From the NCBI RefSeq assembly GCF_900113705.1, contig NZ_FOQI01000004.1, positions 1-64,000 on the forward strand: a stretch of 64,000 nucleotides of DNA, written 5' to 3'. The notes beneath the pieces were generated by a model, which was not told where the DNA came from, searched no databases, and worked only from the letters and a program-made list of their open reading frames with translations. This document shows positions 8,451 through 17,533 of the stretch, piece by piece. Within the stretch, counting starts at the first letter, position 1. Each line of letters begins with the position of its first letter. Made by a program: the position numbers and the translations under genes. This DNA comes from Collimonas sp. OK307 (GTDB lineage: Bacteria > Pseudomonadota > Gammaproteobacteria > Burkholderiales > Burkholderiaceae_D).

Positions 8451-9212
8451 ATGAAATTATCTTTACTCCGCCTATCCATGGCCACCGCACTTTGCTGCAG
8501 CATGCTGACAGCTTCTGCAGCCACCACCGACCATCCAGCGACCAAGTACAAGATAGATCTGCCGCCATCGGCCGACCTGAGCTATACGATCCAGGCCAAA
8601 CAAAGCGGCATTACACTAGGCGGCGAAGGCAGCGTCAAATGGCTGGTGGAGGACAAGCACTACAGCGTCAAGTCGGAAACCCGCGCCATGCTGTTTGGAA
8701 AAATTCTCGAATCCACGAGCGAAGGCGCCATCGACAACTTTGGCCTGGCACCTACCCAATTCATCAACAAGCGCTTCCGTAAGGAAGCCACCACCACCAC
8801 TTTCCATCGCGATAGCGGCACCATCGGCTTTACCGAATCCAGCAACAGTTATCCCTTGAAGGGTGGCGAGCAGGATCGCACCAGCATCATCTGGCAGCTG
8901 ATTTCGGTGGCGCGGGCAGCGTCGCAACAGTTCAAACCGGGTTCAGACTGGACCTTCTTCGTAGCTGGCATGCACGATGCGGAGCCGTGGACGTTCAAAG
9001 TCATCAAGAATGAGAAAATCAAGACGCCGATGGGCGATCTGGACGTTGTCCATATTTTCAAGGCGCCGCCGCCGGACGCCAAGGATCAGCAGCTGGATAT
9101 CTGGCTGGCGCCTTCTCTGGAATGGTACCCGGTGCGCTTGCGGTTTACCGATCCGAACAAGGATTTTGTGGAGCAAACCCTGCAGCAGGTAAACAACAAG
9201 GCCAGCAACTAA
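8451..9212 (+). CDS. secreted DUF3108 protein, paralogue of the preceding gene
   Basis: 253 residues with a signal peptide (MKLSLLRLSMATALCCSMLTASA), then a DUF3108 domain over most of the length. It matches the C-terminal domain of the upstream gene along its whole length but has no anchor or linker. The ATG at 8451 has GGAAAA just upstream. The two genes are 57 bp apart and are probably co-transcribed. DUF3108 proteins are expected to be beta-rich envelope proteins; no function is established from sequence. Confidence 0.82.
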   Translation: MKLSLLRLSMATALCCSMLTASAATTDHPATKYKIDLPPSADLSYTIQAKQSGITLGGEGSVKWLVEDKHYSVKSETRAMLFGKILESTSEGAIDNFGLAPTQFINKRFRKEATTTTFHRDSGTIGFTESSNSYPLKGGEQDRTSIIWQLISVARAASQQFKPGSDWTFFVAGMHDAEPWTFKVIKNEKIKTPMGDLDVVHIFKAPPPDAKDQQLDIWLAPSLEWYPVRLRFTDPNKDFVEQTLQQVNNKASN

Positions 9213-9252
9213 GGCATACAATCTCTTCTTGAATCTTTGAACAGTAAAGCAT

Positions 9253-9963
9253 ATGACTACACCAAACGGCGCCATCGTCCTGTTTAGCGGCGGCCAGGAC
9301 TCCACCACCTGCCTGGCATGGGCTCTGTCGCGTTATGAACGCGTTGAGACGATCGGCTTCGATTACGGCCAGCGCCACGCGGTAGAACTGACGGTACGCC
9401 CGATCTTGCTACAGAAGATCCGCTCCCAGTTTCCGCAATGGGCCGACAAACTGGGCGAAGACCACATGATCGACCTGTCGCTGATTTCGAAAATATCGTC
9501 GACGGCAATGACGGAAGACGTTGAAATCGTGATGCAGGAAAACGGCTTGCCAAACACCTTTGTGCCAGGCCGCAACCTCCTGTTCATGACGGTTGCGGCG
9601 ACGGTCGCCTATCGACGCGGCCTGAATGTGCTGGTGGGCGGCATGTGCGAAACCGATTTTTCCGGCTATCCCGATTGCCGCGACGACACCATGAAAGCCC
9701 TGCAGGTGGCGCTGAACCTGGGGATGGCGACCCAGCTCAAACTGGAAACGCCTTTGATGTGGATAGACAAGTCAGAAACCTGGAAACTGGCGCAGAACCT
9801 GGGCGGCGATGCCCTCGTCGACCTGATCCGGGCCGATACCCACACCTGCTACCTGGGCGAGCGTGGCGCGCTGCATGACTGGGGTTATGGCTGCGGCACT
9901 TGCCCGGCCTGTGCGTTGCGTGCGCGAGGATACCAGCAATTCAGGCAAAGCCCGGCCGCTTGA
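9253..9963 (+). CDS. queC: 7-cyano-7-deazaguanine synthase QueC
   Basis: Converts 7-carboxy-7-deazaguanine to preQ0 with ammonia and ATP, a step toward queuosine in tRNA. The PP-loop ATPase motif SGGQDS is at residues 12-17, and the C-terminal zinc site is visible as CYLGERG followed by [17 protein letters not shown]. 236 residues is a normal length. Other queuosine genes are not nearby and no preQ1 riboswitch is visible upstream. It lies 40 bp after the DUF3108 pair and could share their transcript. Confidence 0.96.
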   Translation: MTTPNGAIVLFSGGQDSTTCLAWALSRYERVETIGFDYGQRHAVELTVRPILLQKIRSQFPQWADKLGEDHMIDLSLISKISSTAMTEDVEIVMQENGLPNTFVPGRNLLFMTVAATVAYRRGLNVLVGGMCETDFSGYPDCRDDTMKALQVALNLGMATQLKLETPLMWIDKSETWKLAQNLGGDALVDLIRADTHTCYLGERGALHDWGYGCGTCPACALRARGYQQFRQSPAA

Positions 9964-10006
9964 GCAAGTCCTGACAGTTCGCGTGTAAATAACAAACTCT
10001 ATAAGA

Positions 10007-10053
10007 CCTGGCCATAAAGGTGTCAGCCCCGAATCGGGGCTGACATTGCCAGG
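10007..10053. terminator. compound hairpin after queC
   Basis: An inner perfect inverted repeat (TGTCAGCCCCGA / TCGGGGCTGACA, 10021-10045) sits inside an outer pair CCTGGC (10007-10012) and GCCAGG (10048-10053). It is very stable but followed only by a pyrimidine-rich tract, so it may stop transcripts or protect the queC 3' end. The rest of 9964-10244 shows no gene. Confidence 0.55.
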
Positions 10054-10244
10054 CTGATCCTTCTTCTCCCTCCCCCCATTCCCGATATCGAACTGGCTTG
10101 CGCTCCAGGCGCAGCGCATTTCTCAATTGCGGAAAAGAAATATATTTCCGTCGCGCCAATATATTTATCAAGATGCTAAGTACAATCGATGCAAGCGCCA
10201 ATGCCGCGTGAATGATTTGCATCACTTAAATTCGGAGAAATTAA

Positions 10245-11036
10245 ATGTCACAGACGGTTGCTTCGCTTCGCACACAGAAAGAAAAAACCTATCAGGCCCT
10301 CATGATAGGTTTCGGCATTTTGCTTTGGATTGCCATCGGAATGGCTGTAGTTGCATCGTGGTCGGATCCCAAATTGGCGCGGATGGTGCATATCTATATT
10401 GGCTATGCCGTGGCAATTACTGTTTTTTATTGGATCGCCGCCGCCGTTTATCGCGCATCGGCATTCGGCAACATGGTTCTTTTAGGACCTAAGCAATTTC
10501 CGGAGCTGCACCAGATGGTGGTCGCGGGATCGCAGGAAATCGGCTTGTCCGAACCACCGAAAACGTTTCTGTACAACTCCAACGGCGTCTTCAATGCATT
10601 TGCGCGGCGCCTGCTTGGCGGCCGTTATGTGTTCCTGACCTCGGCCCTGGTGGAAGCCAATAGCGATGCCCAGGTACGCTTTGTGATCGGTCATGAGCTT
10701 GGCCATCATGCCGCAGGACATCTGAACCCTTGGCTCAATACCCTGAAATTGCCGGCACATATCGTACCGTTTTTGGGGAAAGCCTATTCCCGCTCGCGCG
10801 AATACACTTGCGACAACATCGGCGCTTATTTATCAAAGGATTTCGAGGCGTCGCGCAGCTCGCTGCAGATGCTAGGCTGCGGCTGCCGCCGATTGAATCA
10901 GGCGATGAGTTGCGAGTCTTTCGTGGAGCAAGAAGCGATGGTGCCGCCGGTGTTCGGCTTCCTCAACGAGATTTGCCGTACCCATCCGCGTCTGACGCGC
11001 CGGGTTGCGGCGATCAAGGAACAGATTAATAGCTGA
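10245..11036 (+). CDS. M48 family membrane metallopeptidase (HtpX-like)
   Basis: 263 residues. Two N-terminal transmembrane helices (about 20-38 and 50-69) precede the zinc motif HELGH at 150-154; Glu186 in SREYTCDNIGA is the likely third zinc ligand. This architecture fits M48 proteases that act on membrane proteins at the inner membrane. The catalytic part is shorter than in typical HtpX, so I call only the family. The start at 10245 has a GGAG 8 bases upstream. It ends convergently with the indolepyruvate oxidoreductase gene. Confidence 0.87.
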   Translation: MSQTVASLRTQKEKTYQALMIGFGILLWIAIGMAVVASWSDPKLARMVHIYIGYAVAITVFYWIAAAVYRASAFGNMVLLGPKQFPELHQMVVAGSQEIGLSEPPKTFLYNSNGVFNAFARRLLGGRYVFLTSALVEANSDAQVRFVIGHELGHHAAGHLNPWLNTLKLPAHIVPFLGKAYSRSREYTCDNIGAYLSKDFEASRSSLQMLGCGCRRLNQAMSCESFVEQEAMVPPVFGFLNEICRTHPRLTRRVAAIKEQINS

Positions 11037-11044
11037 TGACAGAC

Positions 11045-11091
11045 CGGGCAGATATTGATGTGTGCATAGAAGACACACCAATATCTGCCGG
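11045..11091. terminator. hairpin between convergent genes
   Basis: GCAGATATTG (11048-11057) pairs with CAATATCTGC (11079-11088), extended inward by TGTGT/ACACA and outward by a CCGG/CCGG pairing. It is centred between the convergent M48 and indolepyruvate oxidoreductase genes. There is no strong T-run on either side. Confidence 0.55.
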
Positions 11092-11137
11092 CCTCAGGTG
11101 ATCACAAGCGGTCGCGGGTTATCACGCAGCTTATCAA

Positions 11138-14100
11138 TTAAGCTGCGATCGATCCCGGCAATGTCGACTTGAGTTCTTTCGAGGGATGCTTGAACTGATC
11201 GAGCAGCTGCGTTTCCTTGACGCGGGCTGCAGCCAGATACCGTTCCTTGACATGGCCATAACCACGAATTTCCTCAGGGAGGCTGGCGATTGCCACTGCA
11301 GCGGCCAGGTTATCGGCAGTCAATTGCGATAACAAAGAAGCGATGGTTTCCTTGTAATGCACAATCAGCCCGCGTTCTTCCTTGCGCTCGGCGGTATAAC
11401 CGAAAATATCCAGGGCGCTGCCGCGCAGGAATTTCAGTTTTGCCAGCAGACCAAAAGCACCCATCATCCAAGGACCGAATTCCTGCTTGATCAGATGGCC
11501 ATGCGCGTCGTGCTTCGCAAGCAGCGGCGGCGCCAGGTGGAATTTTAGCTTGTAGTCGCCTTCAAACATCCCCGCGATCTTGGCCTTGAAAGCACCGTCG
11601 GTATATAAGCGTGCGACTTCGTACTCATCCTTATAAGCCATCAGCTTGAACAGATAAGTGGCAACCGCCATGCTCAACCGCTGCGCTGTGCGTCCACTTT
11701 CTGCATGCGGCAATTTCGCTTCGGATGCCTGCACCTGCTCGACAAAGGCGCGATATTGCTCCGCATAGGCGGCATCCTGATAAGAAGTCAGGACAGCGAC
11801 ACGGCGCTTGATCAATGCATCCAGATCAGGTGTACGCTTGAACTCGATCACCTGCGCCGGCGTATCGCTAAGGCGGGTACGTTTTTCCAGTCCAGCCAAA
11901 TCGCAGGCAGCAGTGCGGCCCCAGACAAAAGCCTGTTTGTTGAAGGCGACTTGCAAGGCATTCAGTTCAATTGCCCGCATCAGCGATGCTTCTTGCAATG
12001 GCACCCAGCCCTTTTGCCAGGCATAGCCGAGCATGAACATATTGGTTGCGATGGCGTCGCCCATCAAAGCAGTGGCGATACGACCGGCATCGATGAATTC
12101 CACGCGATCGCTGCCGCAGGCTGCGCGTATATCGTGCTCAGCCGACGCATCCGGAAACTGCCAATCCGGATTCTTGACGAAAGCGGCGGTAGGTGTGCGG
12201 GTTGAATTGATCGCTGCGTAAGTACGCCCTTCGCCCATGCGCGACAAGGCATCGCGGTTGGCGCTCACGATGGAGTCGCAACCGATTACCAGATCCGCAT
12301 CGCCGGTGCCGACACGGGTTGAATAGATATCATCGGGATGATCGGCTAGCCGCACATGCGACATTACCGGACCGCCCTTTTGCGCCAAACCACTCATGTC
12401 CAGCACCGAACAGCCCTTACCTTCAACGTGCGCGGCCATCGCCAGAATCTGGCCGATAGTCACCACGCCGGTGCCGCCGATACCCGTAACCAGAATGCCA
12501 AACGGTTTTATCGTATTTGGCAAGACAGGCGACGGCAAGCTGGCAACCGGTGCTGCGGTGTTAGCTGGCGTTGCCACCACTTTCGCCGGCTTCTTCAAAC
12601 TGCCGCCTTCGACCGTGACGAAACTCGGGCAAAAGCCGGTCACGCAAGAAAAGTCCTTGTTGCATGAGGATTGATTGATCTGGCGTTTGCGGCCGAATTC
12701 GGTTTCCAGCGGTTCCACCGACAAGCAATTCGATTGCACGCTGCAATCGCCGCAACCTTCACACACCGCTTCGTTAATCACGGCGCGTTTGGCCGGATCC
12801 GGATATTCGTTGCGTTTCCGGCGGCGACGTTTTTCCGAAGCGCAGGTCTGGTCGTAGATCATCGCAGAGGTGCCGACGATCTCACGCAGTTCACGCTGCA
12901 CGGCATCCAGTTCGCTGCGATGGCGAATCGTTACACCAGGAGCCCAGTTGGTGTCGGCGGCGTATTTTTCGGGTTCATCAGTCACGACAATAATCGGCGT
13001 CACACCTTCGGCCGCAATCTGGCGCGAAATCATGGCGGGGTCCAACGGGCCGTCAAAGGCCTGGCCACCGGTCATCGCCACCGCATCGTTAAACAGGATC
13101 TTGTAGGTGATATTCACCTTGGCCGCGACCGAGGCACGAATCGCTAACAGGCCGGAATGGAAATAAGTACCGTCGCCCAGGTTGGCAAACACGTGCTTTT
13201 CCGAAGTGAACGGCGCCTGGCCGACCCAGGTCACGCCTTCGCCGCCCATGTGGGTAAACGTCGACGATTCCCGATCCATCCACAACACCATGTAATGACA
13301 GCCGATGCCTGCCAGACCACGGCTGCCGTCCGGCAGCTTGGTCGAAGTATTGTGCGGACAGCCGGAGCAGAAATGCGGCACGCGATCTTTGTTTGGATCG
13401 GGCTTGCTGCTGATATTCAGCAACGCTTCCTTCGCTTCCAGGTAGGCCACGCGTTGCTGCACCCGTTGCGCCACCGGATGACCGGCAAAGTATTTCGAAA
13501 TGCGGGTCGCAATCGCTCTGGCGATCTGCGCCGGATTCAATTCATAAGTCGCCGGCAACAGCCAGTCGCCATGGCCTGCGCCGCTGCGGTTGCTCCACTC
13601 GCCGGTATCGTCGAACTTGCCGACTACACGTGGGCGCACATCGTCGTGCCAGTTATACAGCTCTTCCTTGACCTGGTATTCCAGGATCTGGCGCTTCTCT
13701 TCGACCACCAGGATTTCTTCCAGGCCTTGGGCAAACTCGCGCACGCCTTCCGCTTCCAGCGGCCAGGTCATGCCGATCTTGTACAGGCGAATACCGATGT
13801 CCCGCGCTACGGTTTCATCGATACCCAGATCGGCCAGGGCCTGGCGGGTATCCAGATACGATTTGCCGGCCGTGATAATGCCGATCTTGGCGCGTGGGCT
13901 ATCCCAGATGATCTGGTTCAGCTTGTTCACGCGCGCATAGGCCAGCGCCGCATACCATTTGTAATTGTTCATCCGCGCTTCCTGACCCAGCACGGTGTCG
14001 GGTAAACGGATATTCAAGCCATCTGGCGGCAGTTCGAAATCAGTCGGCAAGACGATCTTGACGCGGTCAGGATCGAGATCGACCGAGGCGCCGGATTCAA

Positions 14101-14773
14101 CCAGGTCGGTGACGCATTTCATCGATACCCACAAACCGGTATAGCGGCTCATGGCCCAGCCATGCATGCCGTAATCGAGATACTCCTGCACCGAGGACGG
14201 ATACAGCACCGGAATGCCGCAGGCTTTCAGGATGTGTTCGCTTTGATGGGCGGTGGTCGACGATTTGGCTGCGTGATCGTCGCCGGCCAGCACCAGTACG
14301 CCGCCATTCTTCGAAGTACCTGCCATATTGGCGTGCTTGAAGACATCGCCGCAACGGTCGACGCCGGGGCCTTTGCCGTACCACATGCCGAATACGCCGT
14401 CGTATTGGGCGCCCGGGAACAGGTTGACCTGCTGCGTACCCCATACACTGGTAGCGGCCAGGTCTTCGTTCATGCCGGGGTGAAACTTGACGTGATGCGC
14501 GTCCAGATATTTTTTTGCCTTGGCAGCAGTCATATCGACGCTACCAAGCGGCGAGCCACGATAACCGGTAACGAAACCGGCGGTATTCAAACCTGCCAGG
14601 ACATCGCGTTGCCGTTGCAACATCGGCAAGCGAATCATGGCCTGTGTGCCCGTCATGAAAGCACGGCCACGCTCCAATGTAAATTTGTCATCCAGGGAAA
14701 TGCCATCAGCTTCAGACGCTTGCGCCGTTTCTGTGGGCAACAAGGCTTGCGCCGATTTGAGTGGTGCGTTCAT
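11138..14773 (-). CDS. fused indolepyruvate ferredoxin oxidoreductase
   Basis: A single 1211-residue chain combining the alpha (thiamine-PP and ferredoxin) and beta (gamma-type) parts that are separate IorA/IorB in archaea. It oxidatively decarboxylates arylpyruvates from aromatic amino-acid transamination to acyl-CoA. In order: N-terminal pyrimidine-type domain (GFVTGYRGSPLGSVD), CSGCPHNT and GIGCHYM, GDGTYFHSG of the TPP site, an Fe-S type cluster CEGCGDCSVQSNC at about 670, and a C-terminal domain starting GILVTGIGGTGVVTIGQIL. The ATG at 14773 has GGAG upstream. Its proximity to phhA supports a role in Phe/Tyr catabolism. Confidence 0.92.
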   Translation of the reverse strand: MNAPLKSAQALLPTETAQASEADGISLDDKFTLERGRAFMTGTQAMIRLPMLQRQRDVLAGLNTAGFVTGYRGSPLGSVDMTAAKAKKYLDAHHVKFHPGMNEDLAATSVWGTQQVNLFPGAQYDGVFGMWYGKGPGVDRCGDVFKHANMAGTSKNGGVLVLAGDDHAAKSSTTAHQSEHILKACGIPVLYPSSVQEYLDYGMHGWAMSRYTGLWVSMKCVTDLVESGASVDLDPDRVKIVLPTDFELPPDGLNIRLPDTVLGQEARMNNYKWYAALAYARVNKLNQIIWDSPRAKIGIITAGKSYLDTRQALADLGIDETVARDIGIRLYKIGMTWPLEAEGVREFAQGLEEILVVEEKRQILEYQVKEELYNWHDDVRPRVVGKFDDTGEWSNRSGAGHGDWLLPATYELNPAQIARAIATRISKYFAGHPVAQRVQQRVAYLEAKEALLNISSKPDPNKDRVPHFCSGCPHNTSTKLPDGSRGLAGIGCHYMVLWMDRESSTFTHMGGEGVTWVGQAPFTSEKHVFANLGDGTYFHSGLLAIRASVAAKVNITYKILFNDAVAMTGGQAFDGPLDPAMISRQIAAEGVTPIIVVTDEPEKYAADTNWAPGVTIRHRSELDAVQRELREIVGTSAMIYDQTCASEKRRRRKRNEYPDPAKRAVINEAVCEGCGDCSVQSNCLSVEPLETEFGRKRQINQSSCNKDFSCVTGFCPSFVTVEGGSLKKPAKVVATPANTAAPVASLPSPVLPNTIKPFGILVTGIGGTGVVTIGQILAMAAHVEGKGCSVLDMSGLAQKGGPVMSHVRLADHPDDIYSTRVGTGDADLVIGCDSIVSANRDALSRMGEGRTYAAINSTRTPTAAFVKNPDWQFPDASAEHDIRAACGSDRVEFIDAGRIATALMGDAIATNMFMLGYAWQKGWVPLQEASLMRAIELNALQVAFNKQAFVWGRTAACDLAGLEKRTRLSDTPAQVIEFKRTPDLDALIKRRVAVLTSYQDAAYAEQYRAFVEQVQASEAKLPHAESGRTAQRLSMAVATYLFKLMAYKDEYEVARLYTDGAFKAKIAGMFEGDYKLKFHLAPPLLAKHDAHGHLIKQEFGPWMMGAFGLLAKLKFLRGSALDIFGYTAERKEERGLIVHYKETIASLLSQLTADNLAAAVAIASLPEEIRGYGHVKERYLAAARVKETQLLDQFKHPSKELKSTLPGSIAA

Positions 14774-14842
14774 TCAGTCTCCGTGCCAAAAATTATGTTT
14801 TTGCTTGCACTGCGTGGAGGTTATCCAACGCGGTAAAACGTC

Positions 14843-14859
14843 TTTGCCTTGTGGGCAAA
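14843..14859. promoter_or_regulatory. operator-like inverted repeat upstream of the indolepyruvate oxidoreductase
   Basis: TTTGCC-TTGTG-GGCAAA is a perfect 6-bp inverted repeat about 70 bp upstream of the start codon at 14773, where a regulator could sit. No matching regulator is identified. Confidence 0.35.
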
Positions 14860-15090
14860 TCGTCCTGTTTTTTTTTACTACTATTCGTCACAACGATAGC
14901 AGCGCCACATTATCACATGCGGGTAGCTGACTCAATGCACGCCGCAGCAATTGGCCGCGGCGTAGCGGACGTAACAACTGTAACAACTGGTAAATCGAAT
15001 AGGAATGGAAATCAACTAGGGGTGTAATGGCAACTTGTCTGATGTGACTGAATACCTCCCCTGGACCAGCCATGTCGGGCATTCCTCCCT

Positions 15091-15151
15091 CTAGTGTTCC
15101 CATTATCACTAGTTTGCGGATTCTGCTCTCCCCGGCAGAATCCGCTTTTTT
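15091..15151 (+). ncRNA. candidate small RNA 3' end with strong intrinsic terminator
   Basis: On the plus strand, a first hairpin CTAGTG (15091-15096) / CACTAG (15107-15112) is followed at once by an 11-bp perfect stem (GCGGATTCTGC 15116-15126 with GCAGAATCCGC 15135-15145) and TTTTTTATT. This is a textbook rho-independent terminator, yet no plus-strand gene precedes it: both flanking genes are on the minus strand. The likely reading is a small RNA made from somewhere in 14900-15090; I cannot place its promoter. The remainder of 14774-15090 shows no gene. Confidence 0.4.
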
Positions 15152-15179
15152 ATTGCGTTTTACCGCCTTTTACCGGCTT

Positions 15180-16100
15180 TTACTTCAACGACAAGTTTGT
15201 TTCGCCAGGCAACAGGGTATTTGCCGGCAACGGATCAAGTGCTTTCAGGCGTTCGTATATCGGCGTGAAGTCCGGCGCGGTATCGTCGAACAACTGCTGG
15301 AAATCATTAATCACGAAGTAAGTTTCCTGGTAAGAATCGATCTTGTACAAGGTGCGCATCACGCGCTCGACATCGAACGGCAGCCGTAGCGACGCCGGAC
15401 TGGTCAGGCAATGTTCGATTTCACCACCTGAAGACAAGATCCCGGCGCCGTATACACGCAAGCCTTCCGGGCTCTGGATCAGGCCGAATTCAACGGTGTA
15501 CCAATACAGGCGAGCCAACATACCCAGGCCGCCCAGTTTCATCGCCTTCAAGGCGCCCTTGCCGTAGTCCTGTAAATGGTCGGCAAAAATCGGGTTGAAC
15601 AACAACGGAACATGGCCGAAAAAATCATGGAACACATCTGGTTCGACGATGTAGTCGAATTCTTCCGGATCGCGCAGCCAGACTGTGACCGGGAAGCGGC
15701 GGTTTACCAGATGTCCGAAGAAAATGTGATCCGGCACCAGGCCAGGCACTGCCACCAGCGTCCAGCCGGTCGCCTTGAACAGCAAGGCTGAGCTTTCCTC
15801 GAAGCGAGGAATACCGTCGCCGATATTCAACGCTTCCAGGCTTTCGATGAACACATCGCAAGCGCGCCCCGGGATCAGCTTGGCTTGCCGTTGATACAAG
15901 CGGCGCCACAAGGCGTGCTGCTCCGGCGTATAAGCATCCCAGTCCTGCTTGACCACGTATTGATCGTCGATCTTGCTGTAGTCGCCACGCAATACGGTAC
16001 CGTCCGATTTCTCGGCGACGGCGGCAAAAAAATCGTCGGTGTTTGAATCGGCGGCGCTCAAGCCGGATTCCAAGTTTGCTTCCATTACTTTTGCATTCAT
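15180..16100 (-). CDS. phhA: phenylalanine 4-monooxygenase
   Basis: Hydroxylates phenylalanine to tyrosine using a tetrahydropterin and O2. The iron ligands are visible as HDFFGH (two His) and the Glu in WYTVEFGL. The protein has 306 residues; the first ~30 form a variable N-terminus before the conserved catalytic core. It is divergent from an AsnC-type regulator and downstream on the same strand comes the indolepyruvate oxidoreductase, so the region looks dedicated to aromatic amino-acid breakdown. The pterin recycling gene phhB is not adjacent. Confidence 0.96.
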   Translation of the reverse strand: MNAKVMEANLESGLSAADSNTDDFFAAVAEKSDGTVLRGDYSKIDDQYVVKQDWDAYTPEQHALWRRLYQRQAKLIPGRACDVFIESLEALNIGDGIPRFEESSALLFKATGWTLVAVPGLVPDHIFFGHLVNRRFPVTVWLRDPEEFDYIVEPDVFHDFFGHVPLLFNPIFADHLQDYGKGALKAMKLGGLGMLARLYWYTVEFGLIQSPEGLRVYGAGILSSGGEIEHCLTSPASLRLPFDVERVMRTLYKIDSYQETYFVINDFQQLFDDTAPDFTPIYERLKALDPLPANTLLPGETNLSLK

Positions 16101-16144
16101 TTTCTCTGTCCTGGACTAAACGCGTTTGCTTCTCTGGTAGCTAC

Positions 16145-16172
16145 AGTATAGGGCCGAGTTAGCGGCAGTTAA
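16145..16172 (-). promoter_or_regulatory. candidate phhA promoter
   Basis: On the minus strand TTAACT (16167-16172) and TATACT (16145-16150) are 16 bases apart, 45 bp upstream of the phhA start at 16100. It abuts the inverted repeat that starts at 16172. Confidence 0.45.
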
Positions 16173-16209
16173 TTGCAAAATTCGCCCCATAAATAAAATT
16201 TTGCGCAAT
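16172..16209. promoter_or_regulatory. inverted repeat between phhA and asnC, likely AsnC-type operator
   Basis: ATTGCAAAATT (16172-16182) is repeated in inverse as AATTTTGCGCAAT (16197-16209), with a 2-base insertion in one arm. It lies between the divergent genes and touches the phhA -35 region. On the other strand TTGCGC (16201-16206) and TATTAT (16224-16229), 17 bp apart, look like a promoter for asnC, although its predicted start would fall inside the AAGGTG ribosome binding site. AsnC/Lrp proteins bind A/T-rich inverted repeats of this kind. Confidence 0.45.
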
Positions 16210-16243
16210 AATATAACAAAAACTATTATCTTCAAGGTGACTT

Positions 16244-16762
16244 ATGCCAACGATTGCAATGGATGCAACGGATCGAAAAATTCTGGCGATCTTGCAGGAG
16301 GATGGGCGCCTCAGCAATCAGGAAGTGGCGGAACGAGTCAACCTGTCGCCGTCGCCGTGCCTGCGCCGCATCAAACACCTGGAACAGGCTGGCGTGATCC
16401 GGCAATATGTGGCGCTGCTGGAGCCGGACAAAATCGGTCTGGGCCTGCTGGCCTACATCAATGTGCGCCTGGAAAAACATAGCGATCCACAGTACCTGAG
16501 CGGCACCAAGGCGGCCGCTCAGCATCAGGCCATGTCGCCGCGTGCTTCATTTTCGGCGGCGGTCGAACAATGGCAAGAGGTCGTCGCCTGCTATGCGATG
16601 ACGGGTGAGATGGATTTTCTGCTGCGGGTGCATGTGGAAGACATGGCGCATTTTTCGCGCTTCATGATGGAGACCTTGCTACGCCATCCGGCGGTACTGG
16701 ACGTCAAATCAAGTTTTGCCTTGCAGCGGGTTAAAGATACGACGGCGCTGCCTTTGCTTTAG
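16244..16762 (+). CDS. Lrp/AsnC family transcriptional regulator
   Basis: 172 residues. The N-terminal winged helix-turn-helix (DRKILAILQEDGRLSNQEVA, then LSPSPCLRRIKHLE) is followed by the RAM effector domain (VVACYAMTGEMDFLLRVHVED). AsnC-type regulators sense amino acids. Divergence from phhA suggests that it controls phenylalanine hydroxylase, perhaps as the local PhhR-like switch; this is inference. Between the two domains is a ~25-residue segment (around KHSDPQYLSGTKAAAQ) longer than usual in the family. The start at 16244 is supported by AAGGTG 5 bases upstream. Confidence 0.92.
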   Translation: MPTIAMDATDRKILAILQEDGRLSNQEVAERVNLSPSPCLRRIKHLEQAGVIRQYVALLEPDKIGLGLLAYINVRLEKHSDPQYLSGTKAAAQHQAMSPRASFSAAVEQWQEVVACYAMTGEMDFLLRVHVEDMAHFSRFMMETLLRHPAVLDVKSSFALQRVKDTTALPLL

Positions 16763-16786
16763 TGGCACTTCATTAATCACGCTTAG

Positions 16787-17497
16787 TTAATCACGCTTAA
16801 TGCCAGGCAAATTGCCCAGCCATTTCAGCGCTGCCCGCAGATTCGCCTTGATGGTGTAATCCAGCGTCGCCACCTGCTCCTGGACAGCTTCTTGCAAGAC
16901 GCTGGCCGGATTAGCCGGCGGTAATTTCAGATAAGCATCCGCTTCACCGTAATCGCGATGAATCGCCATGCCGGCTTTCTTGGCGATGTGCATCATCACC
17001 TTGTTTGAGGACAGGCAATGCATGTACAAGGTGTCGATATCGACGTTTCGGCAGCGTATCGCGGCGCGTTCAAACAAATGTGTGCCGACTCCCAGGCCAC
17101 GCGCCGAAGCAGCGACGGAGACGCCGAATTCAGCCACCCGCTCCTTGGTGGTGGAAGCACTCACCGATGGCAGCGCCTCGCGTGGCGCAAATGCCAGATG
17201 ACCAACACCGAGCAAGCGCAATTTGCGGTCGTAGACACCGAATACCGTATCACGGGAGAAATCGATATTTTCAACATAGCGGCTGACCAGATCATCCGAC
17301 AACACCGAGCCGAAGCGCAGCAGGCGATCGCCGCTGCTTAGCGCCAGGAAGTGCCGCAGCAAGCGTTTGCGGGCACGGCGAGACAATTCCTTGACGAAAA
17401 TCGTGGGCCGCGATGCTTTGGCTTTGTCCACACCGGTACCGCCGATTTTTCCCGGCACCTTACTTGCGGAAGCAACTTTGGCATCTGTAGCGGTCAT
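16787..17497 (-). CDS. GNAT family N-acetyltransferase
   Basis: 236 residues. A GNAT fold is indicated by GVSVAASARGLGVGTHLFERA, where RGLGVG is the acetyl-CoA-binding motif A, followed by DTLYMHCLSSNKVMMHIAKKAGM (motif B). The N-terminal ~30 residues are low-complexity Ala/Lys-rich and the C-terminal ~45 residues extend beyond the usual domain. The acetyl acceptor is unknown. It lies 36 bp downstream of cca on the same strand and converges with asnC. Confidence 0.85.
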   Translation of the reverse strand: MTATDAKVASASKVPGKIGGTGVDKAKASRPTIFVKELSRRARKRLLRHFLALSSGDRLLRFGSVLSDDLVSRYVENIDFSRDTVFGVYDRKLRLLGVGHLAFAPREALPSVSASTTKERVAEFGVSVAASARGLGVGTHLFERAAIRCRNVDIDTLYMHCLSSNKVMMHIAKKAGMAIHRDYGEADAYLKLPPANPASVLQEAVQEQVATLDYTIKANLRAALKWLGNLPGIKRD

Positions 17498-17533
17498 CTT
17501 GCTAGCTCTCCTGTCGGATAAGCTTACCTCGGA

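Noticed and set aside
10021-10045. The perfect 12-bp inverted repeat after queC as a mobile-element end.
   Set aside because: It forms one hairpin with a single-base centre and has no partner copy, transposase or target duplication nearby.
14888-15109. A 73-codon minus-strand open frame between phhA and the indolepyruvate oxidoreductase.
   Set aside because: No ribosome binding site, no recognisable family, and it overlaps the terminator-bearing candidate small RNA.
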